This document shows positions 48,701 through 61,295 of a stretch of 64,000 nucleotides of DNA, piece after piece. A model generated the notes under the pieces. It did no database searches and had not been told where the DNA came from. It worked only from the letters and a program-made list of their open reading frames with translations. How positions within the stretch are numbered: position 1 is the stretch's first letter; each line of letters opens with the position of its first letter. Location of the stretch: the NCBI GenBank assembly GCA_003833135.1, contig QZLH01000429.1, positions 1-64,000 on the forward strand. The letters run 5' to 3'. The DNA comes from Oehlia diaphana. Taxonomy: Eukaryota; Glomeromycota; Glomeromycetes; Glomerales; Glomeraceae. Position numbers and translations under genes: made by a program.

Positions 48701-49599
48701 TACTGGCGGAAGATCATTAAGAATAATCAATAAATAATACACTTAAATTTATTGAAAATTAACTTACTTGTAAATACAAAACGGTGCATCAAATCATAAA
48801 ATATACATCCCTAATCAACTTGATATTCTCAAACATTTTCATATAGTCATATTCTCGATTAAATAGTAGACAACCATTGGGATTTGCGACAACGCATATA
48901 AATAGGAGCAAAAGCTCTATTTATATACCTAGATCTGGTAGATGAATTATCTCATTTCTAGCATGATTTCTAACTTAAAGTCATTCAGTCTTTATTTTTT
49001 CTATTATAAGAAATTCATGTTGGACTTTCCTAAAATTAATTTTTAAATTTTTAAATAACGGCCGAAAATAACCTATTCTTAAAACACGTAAAACATACCT
49101 GATACCAATATCATAACTGATAATATTAAATAATAAATGATTATTGCAAACAATAAAAAATTAAAACCAAAAATTATAATCTAATAAATATGATGGCTGT
49201 GACACCTGTGTACAAACTCGTTATTTGAGTCCACATGCTAATCTGATAAAGTTTTCGTAAAAATTAATTCCAGATTGTACCGAATTTTTTAAAATAAGGT
49301 ATGCTCATATTTTAAACTTGTGTTGTAAAGTCTATTGAACAAAGAGAATAGATTTTAAATTAAAATTTTTTTCAATACATAATTTCGTACCGTAATTTTA
49401 TAGTACGCGAAAACATTATTATGGGGCTTTTTTCATGTTTTCAATAACTTCATGGCAAGAATTGGATGGACCAATCTCTAGTTTATAAAAGGATATTTCA
49501 GAACGCTAAAAGGATCTTATCTTTTAGTTTAAAAACTTAAGAAAATAATACACCCTATAATATGTAAAATTTCTTGATTAATTTTTCACTTATATTGAG
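48701..49599. other. Non-coding, other half of a dispersed repeat
   Basis: 48748-48845 resembles 24463-24575. Both minus strands encode DVYFMI followed by a stop and a frame ending YLQ near a donor-like site, so both may be decayed copies of the same exon. The rest is AT-rich and unassigned. Confidence 0.45.
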
Positions 49600-51506
49600 A
49601 AACAAGGTCAGACAATTAGTACTCTCAATTATCTGCTCCGAGGTCGTACAGAAAGAACATTCCTTTTACCAGAGAAGGTGGATCCCAACGGGAAAGGTCA
49701 CGTAGTTAGAAGATTTCAAAATAACGAAAAGACCTCTTATACACCAGAAGTATGACTTCTCAAAAATGACATTAAGCAACATGAACACATTGGCGGTCAA
49801 CTACAGATCCTCATACAAGGGCAAAAGATGTTAAATCATGGGTCAAACCCGTCAAACATATCGTCAAACATATAATTAAAGTAAAAGATCAGCGGAAAAG
49901 GTAGGAAGTAATAAAACAAAGAATTGAAACAGAAATTCGATGATCTTAGAAGACCGAAGGAAATTATCAACAGCTTATTAGACAAAAGGTACAACAAAAT
50001 CCAGAACGATGTGAACTGGGTTCATCACAGAAGAAAGATCGCTCAAGAAAGAAGCTGTAAGAACATTTACAAAGATTTTTAGGAAGCGCGAGCATAAATT
50101 CATAATCTATTAGATTAAGGTCAGAATAGATCGGTCTGATGAAAGGAATATAAAAGAAGAATTAGATCGTTCATATACGATAATACATTTCTATCACTTA
50201 CAGAAGTAGTATGAGATGGAATGCCCGCATCGTTTAATGATGATTCAGCGCCAAGAATATCCAACATTATTAACAGGTTAATTAAAAAAAGCAGTAAAAA
50301 AGAGCAAGCACATCTAAGAGATTTTGCGGGTTTATGAACAAAGACAATCCCAGAAAAATGCAAACTTACGCAGCTATATTCAATCCAGAAAATATATGAT
50401 TGGAACTACAATTTAAAAAAGACTCGTCCGATCTTATTAATTGAATGTATCAGAAAGTGCACGATCAAAATCACTTGACACTGTACTCAAAATAGATAAC
50501 GTTCTGAAAGGACCGAAGTTCGCAGGAATTCCAGGCGACTCCACTCATCTACTCATGATCCTCTGATTACATTAAATAGCACCTCGTTCACTAGTACTTC
50601 TTTCCCTCTTCCAAAAGGAATAACTTTGAAAACACATTTCACTCTTGTAGAAGAGTAAATTAGGCGCGTATGTCGTAAATACTTCAGAAAAGCTTGTCTC
50701 CCTATCCAAAAGTGACATTCAGCAAGATCTTTTTAACCGAATTCACACGCTAGCTGGAAAAATTGTGGGAGATCGGTTACAACGCAGGATGTAATATATC
50801 AATCGCAGCAGAAGCAAAATTAACGCGATAGTACTCTTCATGACGTGCAGTTTAAAATCGGCGACCTGGTTCTTCTCTATCAGAGTCATAATGGAAGACG
50901 CCGTTCCAAAAAGCTTTAGAAAGGATAATGATTTCAAATAATCTAGTGACCTTCATCCTCTCAATATCAATAAAATTGAATGCATCAGAAAGTGCACGAT
51001 CAAAATCATAACAAAAAAACTTGACACTGTACTCAAAATAGATAACGTTCTGAAAGGACCGAAGTTCGCAGGAATTCCAGGTGACTCTACCCATCTATTT
51101 CTGATTCTCTGATTAGCACCTCGTTCATCAGTACTTCTTTCCTCTTCCACAAGAGTGAAATGTGTCTTCAAAATTATTCCTTTTGGAAGTAAGATTAGGC
51201 GTGTATGTCGTAAATACTTCAGAAAAGCTTGCCTCCCTATCCAAAAGTGACATTCAGCAAGATCTTTTTAGCCGAATTCACACGCTAGCTGGAAAAATTG
51301 TGTGAGATCGACTTATAACGCAGGATGTAATATATCAATCGCAGCAGAAGCAAAAGCAACGTCACGATAGTACTCTTCATGACGTGCAGTTTAAAATCGG
51401 CGACCTGGTTTCTTCTTTATCAGAGTCATAATAGAAGACGCCGTTCCAAAAAGCTTTAGAAAGGATGATGATTCCAAATAATCTTGTGACCTTCATCCTC
51501 TCAATA
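49600..51506 (+). mobile_element. Ty3/gypsy-type retrotransposon remnant (integrase end)
   Basis: The stretch is less AT-rich than its surroundings. In both halves of an internal duplication the plus strand encodes DLFNRIHTLAGKIVGDRLQR and then STLHDVQFKIGDLVLLYQSH. The FxxGDxVLLY pattern after a Lys/Gln-rich helix is typical of the C-terminal part of Ty3/gypsy integrases. Stops and frameshifts are frequent. No long terminal repeats, reverse transcriptase or primer-binding site could be seen. 49640-50100 has no clear assignment. Confidence 0.6.
50442..51506. repeat. 535-bp tandem duplication
   Basis: Copy 1 (50442-50976) and copy 2 (50977-51506) both begin tgaatg-atcagaaagtgca and share more than 90 percent of bases, with small indels (for example ataacaaaaaaa at 51007-51018, only in copy 2). 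Minus-strand open frames in it are by-products. Confidence 0.9.
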
Positions 51507-51894
51507 TGTATAAGAAACGAAGTATGCACATCATCACTGCATACAGTTTATCAGAGAAATTCAAGGAAATTAATAAATACTAGGAAAAGAAATTGTTTCT
51601 AATCTAGAAATCACAGCTATAGATTATATATAACGAATAAAAATTTTCATAGGTGAGGCTTTCACTGCAGTTATGCAACAAATAATCGTTCAACCTTCTG
51701 CTACTGCTGCTAGTAAAGCGTGGGGAGCAGTCCATGTGTATGGCGTATAAAATTTTTCTTCTATCCTAAAGAAATACACTAATGACTCTATCTGAGTCTA
51801 TGTATCATTATGTACATTTGAAGTTACGCCAGGCAAATTAGGAGTCGTTGGGAGAGAATTAATAAATTTGATCATTCAATCAGTCACACCACTT

Positions 51895-52100
51895 CTCCAC
51901 ATACCGACTAAGCTGCAGATAATTCATCATCCAAAACCGTATGAGATTTTCTTATCTCAATGTTTCTAAAATCGAGATATTATACTACGACCACATGAAG
52001 GTGGAATGCAGCGAATTTCCGAAATACATCATCCTTATGCACCAATTTATTATGTTCTTATGTTTCCTAGAAGGTGAAGATGGAACTTATGCGCTTTGAG
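51895..52100 (+). pseudogene. Helitron replication/helicase protein fragment
   Basis: From 51973 the plus strand encodes RDIILRPHEGGMQRISEIHH, then PYAPIYYVLMFPRR and a stop. This resembles the segment of Helitron proteins reading rdIivr...glqrIsetHpaYdplqYPLLFP, which lies just after the Helitron-like N-terminal domain. Preceding sequence (HIPTKLQIIHHPKPYEIF) is separated by a stop. Only about 40 residues match, so this is a scrap and no element ends are visible. Confidence 0.6.
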
Positions 52101-52669
52101 AACACCACTTCCAAATGCCGAAGTTGCGATTTCGCTTCAATATTATTATTACAAAATAGGATATATTCATATTTACGATTACAAAACTCAACCCCAAATA
52201 AAAATTCATTATTTTGATTCACTCCGTTAAAGAACGGATAATGATAACGTTTTATTTTGGAACCGTTCTGTTAACGGTGTTACTCTATTACGAAGAATGT
52301 ATACATATATTTTATATAGTTAACAAATAAAAAAGTTTTTCATTTTTTTTTAGTTACATTTTTAAATTATATAAATGTATTTGTATTGTAGTAGTATGAT
52401 CGATTGGTCACGCGTAGCCATGAGCCAATTGAGCCACGATCGACGATTATGGTGTTTTTTAATCGGATCATTCTTTATTTTGGTGCATAAATGACAATTA
52501 ATGTAGCACGCGTTTAATTGGACGGATTTGAACCGGATTTGATCATGAAAAATCACATACAAGTTAATAAATAAGGTAAACGCTATAACAGATACAACCG
52601 AACTTTTTTGATTGCGATTAATTGACATAACTTTAATATTTTTAAAAATTTTCAAATGCAGTTATTATA
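52101..52669. other. Non-coding spacer
   Basis: A patch with ttaacgg/ccgttaa motifs lies at 52226-52278. Nothing else recognised. Confidence 0.5.
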
Positions 52670-53694
52670 CAGTCAACTCTCTCTAAGTGCACCCCCCTTA
52701 GGACCAGACATGAACGTGCACTTATAGAGGGTGTGTACTTATATAATTTTATAAAATTTCATGTGATATATAAAAATTATACTTTNNNNNNNNNNNNNNN
52801 NNNNNNNNNNNNNNNNNNNNNNNNNNNNNNNNNNNNNNNNNNNNNNNNNNNNNNNNNNNNNNNNNNNNNNNNNNNNNNNNNNNNNNNNNNNNNNNNNNNN
52901 NNNNNNNNNNNNNNNNNNNNNNNNNNNNNNNNNNNNNNNNNNNNNNNNNNNNNNNNNNNNNNNNNNNNNNNNNNNNNNNNNNNNNNNNNNNNNNNNNNNN
53001 NNNNNNNNNNNNNNNNNNNNNNNNNNNNNNNNNNNNNNNNNNNNNNNNNNNNNNNNNNNNNNNNNNNNNNNNNNNNNNNNNNNNNNNNNNNNNNNNNNNN
53101 NNNNNNNNNNNNNNNNNNNNNNNNNNNNNNNNNNNNNNNNNNNNNNNNNNNNNNNNNNNNNNNNNNNNNNNNNNNNNNNNNNNNNNNNNNNNNNNNNNNN
53201 NNNNNNNNNNNNNNNNNNNNNNNNNNNNNNNNNNNNNNNNNNNNNNNNNNNNNNNNNNNNNNNNNNNNNNNNNNNNNNNNNNNNNNNNNNNNNNNNNNNN
53301 NNNNNNNNNNNNNNNNNNNNNNNNNNNNNNNNNNNNNNNNNNNNNNNNNNNNNNNNNNNNNNNNNNNNNNNNNNNNNNNNNNNNNNNNNNNNNNNNNNNN
53401 NNNNNNNNNNNNNNNNNNNNNNNNNNNNNNNNNNNNNNNNNNNNNNNNNNNNNNNNNNNNNNNNNNNNNNNNNNNNNNNNNNNNNNNNNNNNNNNNNNNN
53501 NNNNNNNNNNNNNNNNNNNNNNNNNNNNNNNNNNNNNNNNNNNNNNNNNNNNNNNNNNNNNNNNNNNNNNNNNNNGCACGGTGTTAATAAAAAGGATGCA
53601 CTTAACTACTAAGTCCCAAGCTCGGGACTGAGCTTGGGAGTGTACTTACAGGTGGAGTGTACTTATAGAGGGTGCGCTTAGAGAGAGTTGACTG
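52670..53694. mobile_element. pogo/Tigger-like (Tc1/mariner) element with an assembly gap inside
   Basis: The ends CAGTCAACTCTCTCTAAG plus TGCACCC and (minus strand) the same 18 bases plus CGCACCC are inverted and flanked by TA (52668-52669 and 53695-53696). Subterminal variants of gtgcacttatagagggtg are iterated at both ends. A hairpin cccaagctcgggactgagct plus tggg lies at 53612-53635. TA insertion and CAGT-starting termini fit pogo/Tigger elements. Whether the unsequenced centre holds a DDE transposase cannot be told. Confidence 0.82.
52786..53575. other. Assembly gap (790 N)
   Basis: The run of N lies wholly inside the inverted-repeat element above. The gap size is as given and may be only an estimate. 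Confidence 0.99.
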
Positions 53695-53696
53695 TA

Positions 53697-56600
53697 TATT
53701 ATTTATCACGGTTTAATTTTATTAAAGTAGCTTAAATGTATATAAAAATCTTATTTTTTAACAAACATAGAAAGGATAATAACATGGTAGAGAACGATGG
53801 AAGGGAAAAAAGAAAGAAAGAATAATTTGAAAAAGAAATAAAAGAAACGAAAAAAAAAAAAATTTAACCAGATCGAAAAACGAAGAATGCTGTTACATAA
53901 AAAACTATTTCCGTATTATGGACTCGTTATATGAAGAAACAATCTATGCTGTTGTCTCTTCATTTTCTAACATTATATTATCTATTCTATTAATACTTTT
54001 TTTACAAAAAATTATATACAATTAAAAATAAATATACAAATAAAATAAACTGAATTATAAAATAAAAAATAAATATTAGTTAAAAAATGATTTTTTTTTA
54101 AAAAAAAATTTCAAATTAAAGAATATTGTAATATGTATATATTACCTTCCAATTTTGAACGAAGAGGGGTGTATACTGTATATATATATGATTTAAAAAT
54201 ATGGAAGGATATTGGTAGAAAGATTTGTGAATAAAAATGAAAAGGAAAAAAAAATTATATTTATTTGTGTGGATTTATTTGTGTGGTAGAATCTTATATT
54301 TGTTTTCAATTAAAAAAAATTTAATTATCTTAGAAATTTTAATTGCTTAATATTCATATAATTAACATATGGTGAATAATTGAGCACAACTCACAACTCG
54401 CAATCAACAAATTATAGCTGATTTTATACTTAATCGCGACTTGTACGCAGTAAAAACGAAAAGTACATGATACGTATCGGAATAATGGATTCTTGTAAAA
54501 TATGTTAGTTACGGATAAAACCATTAGCCTGATCCACAATAATAACAATAATAACGACGATGGAGGTTTCATTATCATCAAATATATTTTACCGCATCAT
54601 TTATAAAATGAAATAAGTAAATTAAAAATAGAATGCTTATTCAATTCATATGGATTTGCATGATAAGAATGCGAGCGATTCTTTAATTAAAAATAAATTG
54701 GGATATAATATTATAATTTACATTATATTATTCTAAATTCATTGCAGATGAATCTATTTATACTCTTTTTATTCATGAATAAAAAGTTGATAATTGGTGA
54801 ATGAATGAAGAAACTGCCAGGTCTTTTAACAAATGACAACAACTCTATTTCATGGGGAGTTGGTTTTTTTCCCAGAAGGGAAAAAAAATCATGTTAATCC
54901 CCTGGAGAATGTTACTCATTAAATATTTACTATTTAAAAACTCTTTTAAGCTAAATTAGTAATTTCCCAGCTATCTATATAACATCATTTATGAACTCAG
55001 TTAATCACTCGCAATTTTTAAAGATTAGTAATAAAAGGTGATCATGAGTGACACTTTAGTGCGACAGGGGATTATAATGAGTACTTAGTTAAAAAAGGAA
55101 ATTTCTTTTGTTCATTCATTAAATTAATCAATCAAACCGATTCAGGACCGTTTGTATAGATTGGCCTGGTTCGGTTCTGAACGAAGCGTACTGGGTTTAA
55201 GGAAAAATATATTTTCCGGAATTGTTTTATTTCACGTGAAAAAATTAATTTCACTCTGACAATATTTATAAATTTTTTTACAATTTCTATTTTGAGAGCA
55301 GAATTGTCGGAGTTATTTCGCAAACCAACAACTCTTTTGAGACAAACTAATGAAAACCCGAGAAAGATTGTCATTTCGGTAACCAATCCAATGACGGGAC
55401 TGATTTTCGGAATTAATTTGTCCCGAAGTGCCTGCCCGACGTACTACCGACGAACAATTATATTTCCCGAAAATTAATATAACGAAAAAATACAATTTCG
55501 GCTAAATAATAATATCAGATATTAAATTGATACTTTATAAATTGTAAATCTAATTTTGGTAAGAATTAATAAAATAATTTATCCGATATCACGTGATTTT
55601 ATATGATTATTAATAGGACAAATTTATCCTGAACCGGGGCGGGGGTCCAGGTTCTTTATCCTAAACCCCCTATATAAATAAGTTTTTTTAGAGTAATTGT
55701 CGCGTGATTAATACAGTTGCGGTCTAGATAAGAAGCTAAGAACCTGAATAAATCGCATTAAATCGTATTTAAATCACGTGATACCAGATAAATCACTTAT
55801 TCGGCACTTCGTACAGTACATTTAGTATTGTACGTATTGTTCTGTACTGATACTTTAGTACAATAAATTATAATGTATATTTATTATCTTAAATTTAAAG
55901 TTTATTTTAAAACAAATTTTTTTTTTACATCTTTTACATCTATAATAATAATCTAAATTTGATAATAAATTATTCTTAAACATTTTTTTTTATTTAAATA
56001 AACAAATAATATTGTAAAAACGTATAATAGTATAGAACCGTACTGTATTATAAAGAATTATGATCATCGTCAAATCAAATGTCCATGTGGATCTTGTTAA
56101 TATTCTAATTCCGGTCGATTTTCTGATCATTACCTGATCTACTCAGAAAATTGCGTCATATGTTTTTTTTTTGAAAATTAATATTTTTTTTTTTTTAATA
56201 TCGTACAATTTTTTTTTAAGTTATACACATATATATTTATATATATACAGTATATATTTAGAGAATAAAAAAGAAAACATTTACCCATATTAATTCATAT
56301 TGACTATTTTTCTTTGATAAAACTTTCTCATTTAGGTTCTTAATTTTATTTTACTTTATTTAATATACAGTATATATATATATATATAAATCTCTAAACA
56401 AAAAATAACAGATGACTGATTCTGAAACGCCAAGAATTTTAGAATTATTAATAAATTATCATTTGAAACATGTTAGATTATTAGAATCAAGTAAAACTGA
56501 TTAACCTATTAAAGATTTTGAAAAGTCCTCATGAATTTTTTTTTTTTTTTTTTTGTGCGGCGTGCAAAAATTCATTGTAAAATTTTATTTAAAAATCAAA

Positions 56601-57465
56601 CAATACATTTTATTCGTTTATCTAATATATTTCACATATATGTTTGTACCAATTATTTTAAAATAAACAGCAAATTTGTACAATAAATAAAAAAGAAGAA
56701 AAAAAAGAAAAAAAGAATTTTGTTTTTTTTTAAATCACTATTTAATGTTACTTTTACAGAAGTCTATATCTTAAAAGGTCTCATAAAATACGCCCTCGAT
56801 GATCACATTGTTATATTACTCTTTTTGCGTAATTCATTGAGATGGAATCTCCTTTCCATCGACCGTTAAAACGCGAAAAAGGAAATGCACCATGTGACTT
56901 TTGGCCAAGATTATGCATACACGTTCGGCAAAAGGATCTGCAATTTTGTTAAGGCATTAATATTGTTATTTTTGATTCAATCAATTTGCCACATACTAAT
57001 TCATAAAAAGTTAGATCGATTAATGACAGTGAATAAAGGGTAGGGTCTACAAATAAGATTTATAAATTTTTTTGGGGGTATTTCCAAATGCATCATTCAA
57101 TAGTAACAAATGTGGACCTAAAATTTAACTATAGATCAACTAAAAATTTATACCATTATGGAAGCAATAATTCGTGTTACTTTCATCTAAGCCAAATTTC
57201 TTTGTCAAACGCCGTATTACCGTATACTATAACCTGTTTGAAAAAAAAATCTGCGCCTAAATTTATTTCATGTTTTTGTAAAAAAAAAAGTAAACATAAA
57301 TTTAAAAAGTGGTTAGTGAAATTTATTAATAGAACGGATAGGATAAATATATTTATATATTTCCACCCTAGTATTATAACTACAGTAGTTGAGTCATATA
57401 TATATACAGTATATATTTTTTAATTATTTTCATTATGAATTTAATTAACTGATGATTAAGACGAC
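53697..57465. other. Long AT-rich intergenic region
   Basis: Poly(A)/poly(T) tracts and ATACTGTA/TACAGTAT motifs are frequent (54175, 56247, 56367, 57403). A less AT-rich patch at 55130-55690 has overlapping open frames on both strands (for example 55292-55477) and a GC-rich core at 55632-55672; no family recognised. A short frame of 111 codons at 57088-57423 starts at an ATG but is low-complexity and not convincing. Confidence 0.45.
56412..56504 (+). CDS. 30-residue ORF, unknown
   Basis: It encodes MTDSETPRILELLINYHLKH followed by VRLLESSKTD and a stop. The composition is amphipathic and protein-like, and it follows a pyrimidine- and TATA-rich leader (tacagtatatatatatatat near 56366). Too short to assign; it may be the first exon of a lost gene. 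Confidence 0.18.
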   Translation: MTDSETPRILELLINYHLKHVRLLESSKTD

Positions 57466-57661
57466 GGTATCGGGACTTTTCGCCGTAGGGATACTTCGCC
57501 GAATGGATATTTTGTCGAATGAACATCGCCGAAAAATTATTTTATTGTTTTATACTAAAATACATAAAGAATTTTTTCTAGAAACATTTTAAATAATTTA
57601 TTTTTTATTTCGGCGAAATGTCCATTCGGTGAAATGGAATTCGGTGAAATGTACCGTAACC
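57466..57661. mobile_element. 196-bp inverted-repeat element related to the one at 733-1461
   Basis: The left end GGTATCGGGACTTTTCGCCG and the right end (minus strand GGTTACGGTACATTTCACCG) are inverted. Both ends carry iterated motifs of the type attcggcgaaatgtcc. No target duplication is evident. It is shorter than the first copy but clearly the same family. Confidence 0.78.
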
Positions 57662-58434
57662 TTTTTTTTACAAAAAAAAAAATTATTGGTTAATCGATTA
57701 TTAATATGTCATCTAATCGACGTTTTTTATTCCTGATTATTGACAGGCGGACTGTGAAAAAACGCTGATCACGCGGACAATGAAATCGTAAAATTTTATT
57801 TTCGCACCAATAAAATCAACATTTCTTACATATTATCATTTAGTGATAGTACAATACTATAATATTATTTATATTTTATTTTATATTTTATTATTCAATC
57901 TTTTTATGGGGCACAGCCCCTTTTACTGTGATTATTGTCCTTTTTCAGTTTAAATTAATACAATTAATACAAAAATGGTTTAGCTTTTTTTCATTATCGT
58001 TTTAGTGAAAGGCATTTCGATTATACACTATGCAGATACAGTTAATAATTCGTATAAAAAAAAAAAAGAAATTTTTTTCATTATCGGTCACAAAAAAAAA
58101 ACCATGAGGATTTTAAACAAAAGAAAGTAAGTAGTCAATGTGACAAATTAATTAATATATTTATATATAATTTTGATTTTTGCGATAAACCAATGATTTA
58201 CGTTTTTTGTAATGTTTTTGTTCATGTTGAAAGAGAAAAAAAGGTAACGCCCTTTGCCGTTATTATGGATCGACGAAATATAAATAAGGATATTTTTCAA
58301 CGTCCTTTTTCTTCAGATTCTTCCCTACAATTTTTTTTAAAAAAAAATCAAATAAAAATAAAAATTTTTTCTACACTATAAATGAACATTTTTTTTTTCT
58401 TTTTTTCTTTTAAAAAAAAAAAAAAAATTAAACG
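57662..58434. other. Upstream region of the following gene
   Basis: AT-rich, with poly(T) then poly(A) directly before the ATG at 58435. No separate gene supported. Confidence 0.5.
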
Positions 58435-59481
58435 ATGGAGTCTTTAAGCAGTGAATTAAAAGTTGAAATCTTTAAATACGTATCTAGACCTATGTCACTT
58501 ATTCTTATCAATCGTAATTGGTATTCTACCTCACAAAATCCTCATGCTCGCGCCGAATGGTTAATTTATAAATACGGTAGAGCACATGTTTTATTTCATG
58601 CTATTAGGTTAGAAAATTTCGCAACAGTAGAAGTTGTACAAACATTACTTGCTAAGAAAGCTATCATATCAAGATACATTGTACAACGATTGATGATGCA
58701 ATTCGGTACTTACGATCAAAGATTAATCGAGATGAGAATTAAATACAATACAAATATTAAAGTACCTAAAAATAAACCGTGGGCAAGTGATTTGCCTCTT
58801 TCAGTTTTTACGAAATTAATAACTGAAGCAACTAATGAACTGAAATTGAATTTTACTATCAGGGGAAACGATTTAGAATTATTTCATTACTTAACTGCTG
58901 GTGCTCATGCGATCGATCAAGCACCACCCATTCTTCTCAAAAATCTTCAAGAAATTGAGGATTTAATTTTAAATAAAAAATTCATTCCCTTTCCATCTCG
59001 TCCAAGACTTACTACAGCATACCAACTTTCCGTAGGTGTAACTGAACAATTTCCATCGCAAGATGGTTATGAAAATAAACTAGAAATTAATTTAATTTCG
59101 AGAGCAATTCTCATCCACCCGGAGCTTGTGACATTATGGAAGAAAATTGGGTATAATGAAGTATGCAGTGATATGAATGGATTAGTTATGAAAGGTTTCT
59201 TTGTCGTGTGTTTTCCTCCAAATCCAATAAATACTTGGGTGTGTCCAAGTTCAGATACTGTAGCTGGGAAGATACAAAAACTAATTAATCTTGGTTTTCA
59301 ACTTACCGATAATATAATTGAGGATTTAATAAAGATGTTCAAATCAAAAATGAAAACCATTGGAGAATCATTATTAAATTCTTTTTTTAAAATTAGAGGT
59401 AATTCTATACCGCCAATTGTTGAAACAACTTTGATTGAAATTAGAAAAATCAAAAAGAAGAGAAGAAAAAGAAAAAGATGA
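58435..59481 (+). CDS. F-box-like protein with basic C-terminus
   Basis: A single exon of 348 residues. Residues 2-30 (LSSELKVEIFKYVSRPMSLI and LINRNWYS) are F-box-like but shorter than in the other F-box genes here. They are followed by a segment ARAEWLIYKYGRAHVLFHAI and EVVQTLLAKKAIISRYIVQR, which reads like the helical repeat block that follows the F-box in a broad fungal family. The remainder is mostly helical with no leucine-rich pattern. The last 12 residues (KIKKKRRKRKR) form a strong basic cluster that could send the protein to the nucleus. The start follows a long A-rich leader and no in-frame ATG lies upstream. The role is probably substrate recruitment to an SCF ligase, but the target is unknown. 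Confidence 0.85.
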   Translation: MESLSSELKVEIFKYVSRPMSLILINRNWYSTSQNPHARAEWLIYKYGRAHVLFHAIRLENFATVEVVQTLLAKKAIISRYIVQRLMMQFGTYDQRLIEMRIKYNTNIKVPKNKPWASDLPLSVFTKLITEATNELKLNFTIRGNDLELFHYLTAGAHAIDQAPPILLKNLQEIEDLILNKKFIPFPSRPRLTTAYQLSVGVTEQFPSQDGYENKLEINLISRAILIHPELVTLWKKIGYNEVCSDMNGLVMKGFFVVCFPPNPINTWVCPSSDTVAGKIQKLINLGFQLTDNIIEDLIKMFKSKMKTIGESLLNSFFKIRGNSIPPIVETTLIEIRKIKKKRRKRKR

Positions 59482-61295
59482 TGAAAATCTTTGAAAATTT
59501 GAAATTATTTAATAATGAATATATAAATAGATTTTTTTAAAATTCATAAAAATTTTTTCTTGATTGTGCATCGTTCATATGGTTATTCATTTTTAAAGAG
59601 TAATTTCATGAAATTATTATTATGATAAATAATTTTATTATATTTTGTAATGATTATTTCTTTAATATATAAATATAAAAAAATTATTCAAGTTATTACT
59701 ACTACTACTTTTAATATAATTTTTTATGTCATTCCTTAAATTAAAAAAAAAAATAAGTATTTATGATTAAAAGTTTATTTTATTTATTTATTGTATAAGA
59801 CTAATTTTAACCCAGGGTGATTGAGCGATTTAACCTACTAGTAAATTGTATATAATTATATAATTTTGCCCAAATTTTCAAAAAAAAAAATGTAAATTAT
59901 GATTACAATTAAAATTGAGAAAACTTGGTCATTGTGCTCTTAATAAATAAAATCTATATAAAGCGAAATGAATAATAACACAAATAATTTTTTTTTTTAA
60001 GAAAAAAAATGATTGTTATAAAATATAAATTTTAGAGGGGTAATTTAACCCAGGTTATTTAACCCAGGGGGCAAGTTAGCAAAATTCTTATTTATTTATA
60101 TTTATTTATATTTATTAATTAATTAATTAATTAATCTCTAAACACGTTTAATTATCAATAATAACGATAAATTTTCATGAAAAAATTTATATGTATGAAG
60201 TGGCCAGTTTACCCGTTTGGCTACGTAAACGGTTAGTCGGTTAGTACAATTTTTTTTAAAAAAATTTTCTTTGTGGCTGATTTGTTAGGTTGATAATCGA
60301 TGACGGATCTACGTTTTCATAAATAATATAAATAGGTTGTATAAATGTGGCACCACGTGACTGTAAAATATGTAGATTAAATTTTTATGTTAAATAAAAT
60401 AAATTAAAAACTGTTACCTGGTTATAGTCATTTTTTATGTTAATTACAAAATTCTCTTGTCATTTTGCATATATCTTGTATACAAATTTTTAATAAAAAA
60501 TTTTATCCGTTATTTTTGTAAAAACTGAGCCTTTCACGGATCCATTCACGGAAATGTAAATAATTGCGGATACATGAGCCTTTTACGGAAAAAAGAAAAA
60601 GTATCGATTTTTTTACAGGGCTAACGTGCAAAACAATCGGTAGTCCTTTGAATTGAGCATTAATACATTCAATATTCAAATATACAGAAGGATAACTTAA
60701 ATTACGAAAATATTTAATGATATGTTAAAATTGTTATTTAATACTTCTTTCTTTCTTTTTTCATTAAACAAAAAAAGAAATTTATTAAAACATTTACTCT
60801 AAAGTGAAATCTAAACATTTTTAAATTCTAAATAATTCGTCACTTGCGGATACATTTATTTATAGGAATAATTATTAAATATAAAATATGCTTATACTAA
60901 CACCGACTTTTATCTGGTTGGCATCCAGAATTCAGGCGCGTCGGTCGGCTATAAACAGCCCGTTAGGGAAGTTCCATCATCATCCAAGGAATATCAATTG
61001 GCTTTGAAATATCAAACGGCTTTAAAAATTGATGGAAATTTTTATTTCAATTTTGATCTAACGATAAAAAAAAAAAATTTTAATTGGATTGTTCTACACA
61101 AAAGATCTTATAATATCAGATGTGAAATACCAAGCCAACACTAAGCCAACTTGAAAATAGTAGTATGACACATGACTATTATGTTCAATGAAACTTTATA
61201 AAAAGAACGACTTTTCGTCTCATTTTTATTCAGTTAACGAACGACTTTCTTTTTTTTTAAAAAAAAAAATTATTTGTTATATTTTAATAACAACA
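59482..61295. other. Intergenic with short direct repeats
   Basis: taacccaggg-like pieces occur at 59809-59818 and twice at 60043-60070. gagccttt-cacgga/tacgga recurs at 60528 and 60577, and gcggatacat at 60568 and 60846. These may be ends of worn transposons. The frame upstream of 61296 (from an ATG at 61188) is low-complexity and not counted as coding. Confidence 0.45.

Noticed and set aside
50743..51171. Three minus-strand frames of 64-80 codons
   Set aside because: They lie antisense to the integrase remnant and are repeated only because of the 535-bp duplication.
52733..53587. Open frames of 276-284 codons on both strands
   Set aside because: They run through the 790-base N gap and contain no real coding information.
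61188..61295. Upstream ATG of the F-box gene at 61296
   Set aside because: It adds 36 low-complexity residues before the F-box, while the other F-box genes here begin directly with the domain.
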